Part shown: in pieces, positions 5,269-6,436 of the stretch
Numbering within the stretch: the stretch's first letter is position 1
How the letters are laid out: every line of letters begins with the position of its first letter
Assembly: GCA_938014865.1 (NCBI GenBank)
Contig: CALLQJ010000329.1
Coordinates: forward strand, 1-6,436
Reading direction: 5' to 3'
From: an uncultured Fastidiosipila sp.
Lineage (GTDB): Bacteria > Bacillota > Clostridia > Saccharofermentanales > Fastidiosipilaceae
Length of the DNA: 6,436 nt
Notes under the pieces: model-generated
What the model saw: the letters and a program-made list of their open reading frames with translations, nothing else
The model's database searches: none
What the model was told of the DNA's origin: nothing
Program-made: the position numbers and the translations under genes

Positions 5269-6436
5269 TTACTTCTCGCCTAAGACAAGCGTCAAGACCT
5301 CTTCGGCATTTTCTACATAATGGATCTCCAGTTTTTCTTTCACGGAATCGGGTACTTCATCCATGTCCCTCCGGTTTTCCTCGGGAATGATGACCGTCTT
5401 AATGCCCGCACGATCTGCGGCAATCAATTTCTCTTTCAGCCCGCCGATCGGAAGCACCCGCCCGCGGAGTGTAACCTCTCCGGTCATGGCCAAAGAAGGA
5501 TCAACTTTCCGCTTGCTGACGGCCGACATAATGGCCGTCACCAAGGTAATGCCGGCAGACGGTCCGTCTTTCGGGATCGCACCTTCCGGCACATGCACAT
5601 GGATATCATGCTTCTCGAAAAACTCCGCTTCCACGCCGTAGCGCTCCGAACGCGCCCTTACATAGGCCAGGGCCACCTGACAGGATTCTTTCATGACATC
5701 CCCTAAACGGCCCGTAACCTGCAGCTTCCCGCTGCCGGGCATGGTCAGTGCTTCGATCTCCAGGGTATCCCCGCCGGCTGCCGTCCAGGCGAGGCCGCGC
5801 ACCAAGCCGCTCACGGCCTTGCGGCCCGCCTTGTCGTAATGGTATTTCGCTTTGCCGGCAAATTCTTCCAGGTTCTTGGTCGTGACCTTGATTTTTAAAG
5901 CTTCATCGGACGCCTCTTCGCCTTGATTTTTCCGGGCTTCGGCCAGTTTCAAAGCGGCTCTGCGGCAGATTTTCGCCAGAACACGTTCCAGCTGCCGGAC
6001 GCCGGCCTCTGCCGTATAATTGCTGATCAGCTCCATCTGGGCCTGTTTGTAGACCGTGAGCTGATTTTTATCCAGCGCATTCTGCTTCATTTGCTTCGGC
6101 AGGAGATGCCGTCTTGAAATTTCATATTTTTCGGGCACCGTATAGCCGTTGAGCTCAATGACTTCCATCCGGTCATAAAGAGCGGGCGGAATCTGATCTC
6201 TGCGGTTCGCCGTCGTAATAAAAAGCACGTGCGAAAGATCATAAGGCAGTTCGATGTAATGGTCCCGGAAACTGTTATTCTGTTCGGGGTCAAGCACCTC
6301 CAAAAGAGCGGAGGTCGGATCACCTTTGTAATCCGCTGCCAGCTTGTCAATCTCATCCATCAGAATCAGCGGATTATCGCTGCCCGCCTGGATCAGCGCA
6401 TTGATGATGCGGCCGGGCATGGAGCCGATATAGGTT
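5269..6436 (-). CDS. lon: ATP-dependent protease La (LonA), C-terminal half, 5' part beyond right window edge
   Basis: The frame is open to the right edge. The ATG at 6420 is internal, because the codons before it read TYIGS, continuing into MPGRI as in the conserved Lon motif RTYIGSMPG. The visible 388 residues start in the AAA+ domain after Walker A: Walker B LILMDEID, then LDPEQN, a sensor-1 region FITTAN, DRMEVI with the arginine-finger-type arginine, GYT, and HLLPKQ. They continue through the helical subdomain (GVRQLER) into the serine protease domain. That domain has GLAWTAAGG, the nucleophile serine in KDGPSAG (codon 5557-5559) and the partner lysine in GGLKEK (codon 5428-5430), 43 residues apart as in E. 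coli Lon (S679, K722). Lon degrades misfolded and selected regulatory proteins in the cytoplasm as a hexamer. LonA is near 780 residues, so about half is present. The N-terminal substrate domain and promoter are outside, so heat-shock control cannot be judged. Confidence 0.98.
   Translation of the reverse strand, partial: TYIGSMPGRIINALIQAGSDNPLILMDEIDKLAADYKGDPTSALLEVLDPEQNNSFRDHYIELPYDLSHVLFITTANRRDQIPPALYDRMEVIELNGYTVPEKYEISRRHLLPKQMKQNALDKNQLTVYKQAQMELISNYTAEAGVRQLERVLAKICRRAALKLAEARKNQGEEASDEALKIKVTTKNLEEFAGKAKYHYDKAGRKAVSGLVRGLAWTAAGGDTLEIEALTMPGSGKLQVTGRLGDVMKESCQVALAYVRARSERYGVEAEFFEKHDIHVHVPEGAIPKDGPSAGITLVTAIMSAVSKRKVDPSLAMTGEVTLRGRVLPIGGLKEKLIAADRAGIKTVIIPEENRRDMDEVPDSVKEKLEIHYVENAEEVLTLVLGEK

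Noticed and set aside
5320..5706. 128-codon plus-strand open frame
   Set aside because: It is antisense to the Lon protease domain, which is highly conserved there, so it is a shadow frame.
6418..6420. ATG as the start of a short Lon-like protein
   Set aside because: The frame is open upstream to the window edge and the preceding codons encode the conserved Lon residues TYIGS, so this methionine is internal.

Overview
The window holds six protein genes on a roughly GC-balanced bacterial chromosome segment and looks like core chromosome, not a mobile island. Strong GGAGG or AAAGGGG ribosome binding sites and the family mix (a DUF368 lipid-carrier transporter, a NYN plus OST-HTH protein, a YigZ/IMPACT protein with a DUF1949-type tail, a homodimer-type ABC exporter and LonA) fit Bacillota. 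The GC content and protein style suggest something like Negativicutes or a moderately GC-rich clostridium, but this is a weak inference because there is no rRNA or other marker here.

Layout. Positions 1-3313 carry four leftward genes packed head to tail. In transcription order they are a YigZ/IMPACT-family protein (3313-2642), a NYN-nuclease-like protein with a C-terminal OST-HTH/LOTUS domain (2655-1822, overlapping the YigZ gene by 14 bases), a DUF368 membrane protein of the polyprenyl-phosphate translocase type (1807-869), and malQ (857 to beyond the left edge, N-terminal 285 residues only). Gaps after the overlap are 14 and 11 bases, so this is very probably one operon. The only good promoter candidate lies upstream of the YigZ gene.

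Positions 3314-3408 are a 95-base divergent intergenic region built as a quasi-palindrome. It has a 15-base inverted repeat with one mismatch around a 5-base centre. Further out on both sides is a matching leader element that ends in the AAAGGGG ribosome binding site of each divergent gene. Symmetric sigma-70-like promoters can be read in both directions.

Positions 3409-5178 encode a complete 589-residue ABC exporter half-transporter on the + strand. It converges on lon (leftward, 5269 to beyond the right edge, C-terminal half only). The 90 bases between them hold a hairpin that can terminate transcription from both sides.

How the genes work together is mostly inference. The leftward operon combines a putative RNA-binding nuclease, a translation-linked IMPACT protein, a cell-envelope lipid-carrier recycler and a maltodextrin enzyme, with no obvious single pathway. 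No mobile element, CRISPR array, tRNA or rRNA was seen. The points most worth following are the mirrored divergent promoter region and the NYN/OST-HTH protein with its overlap to the YigZ gene.
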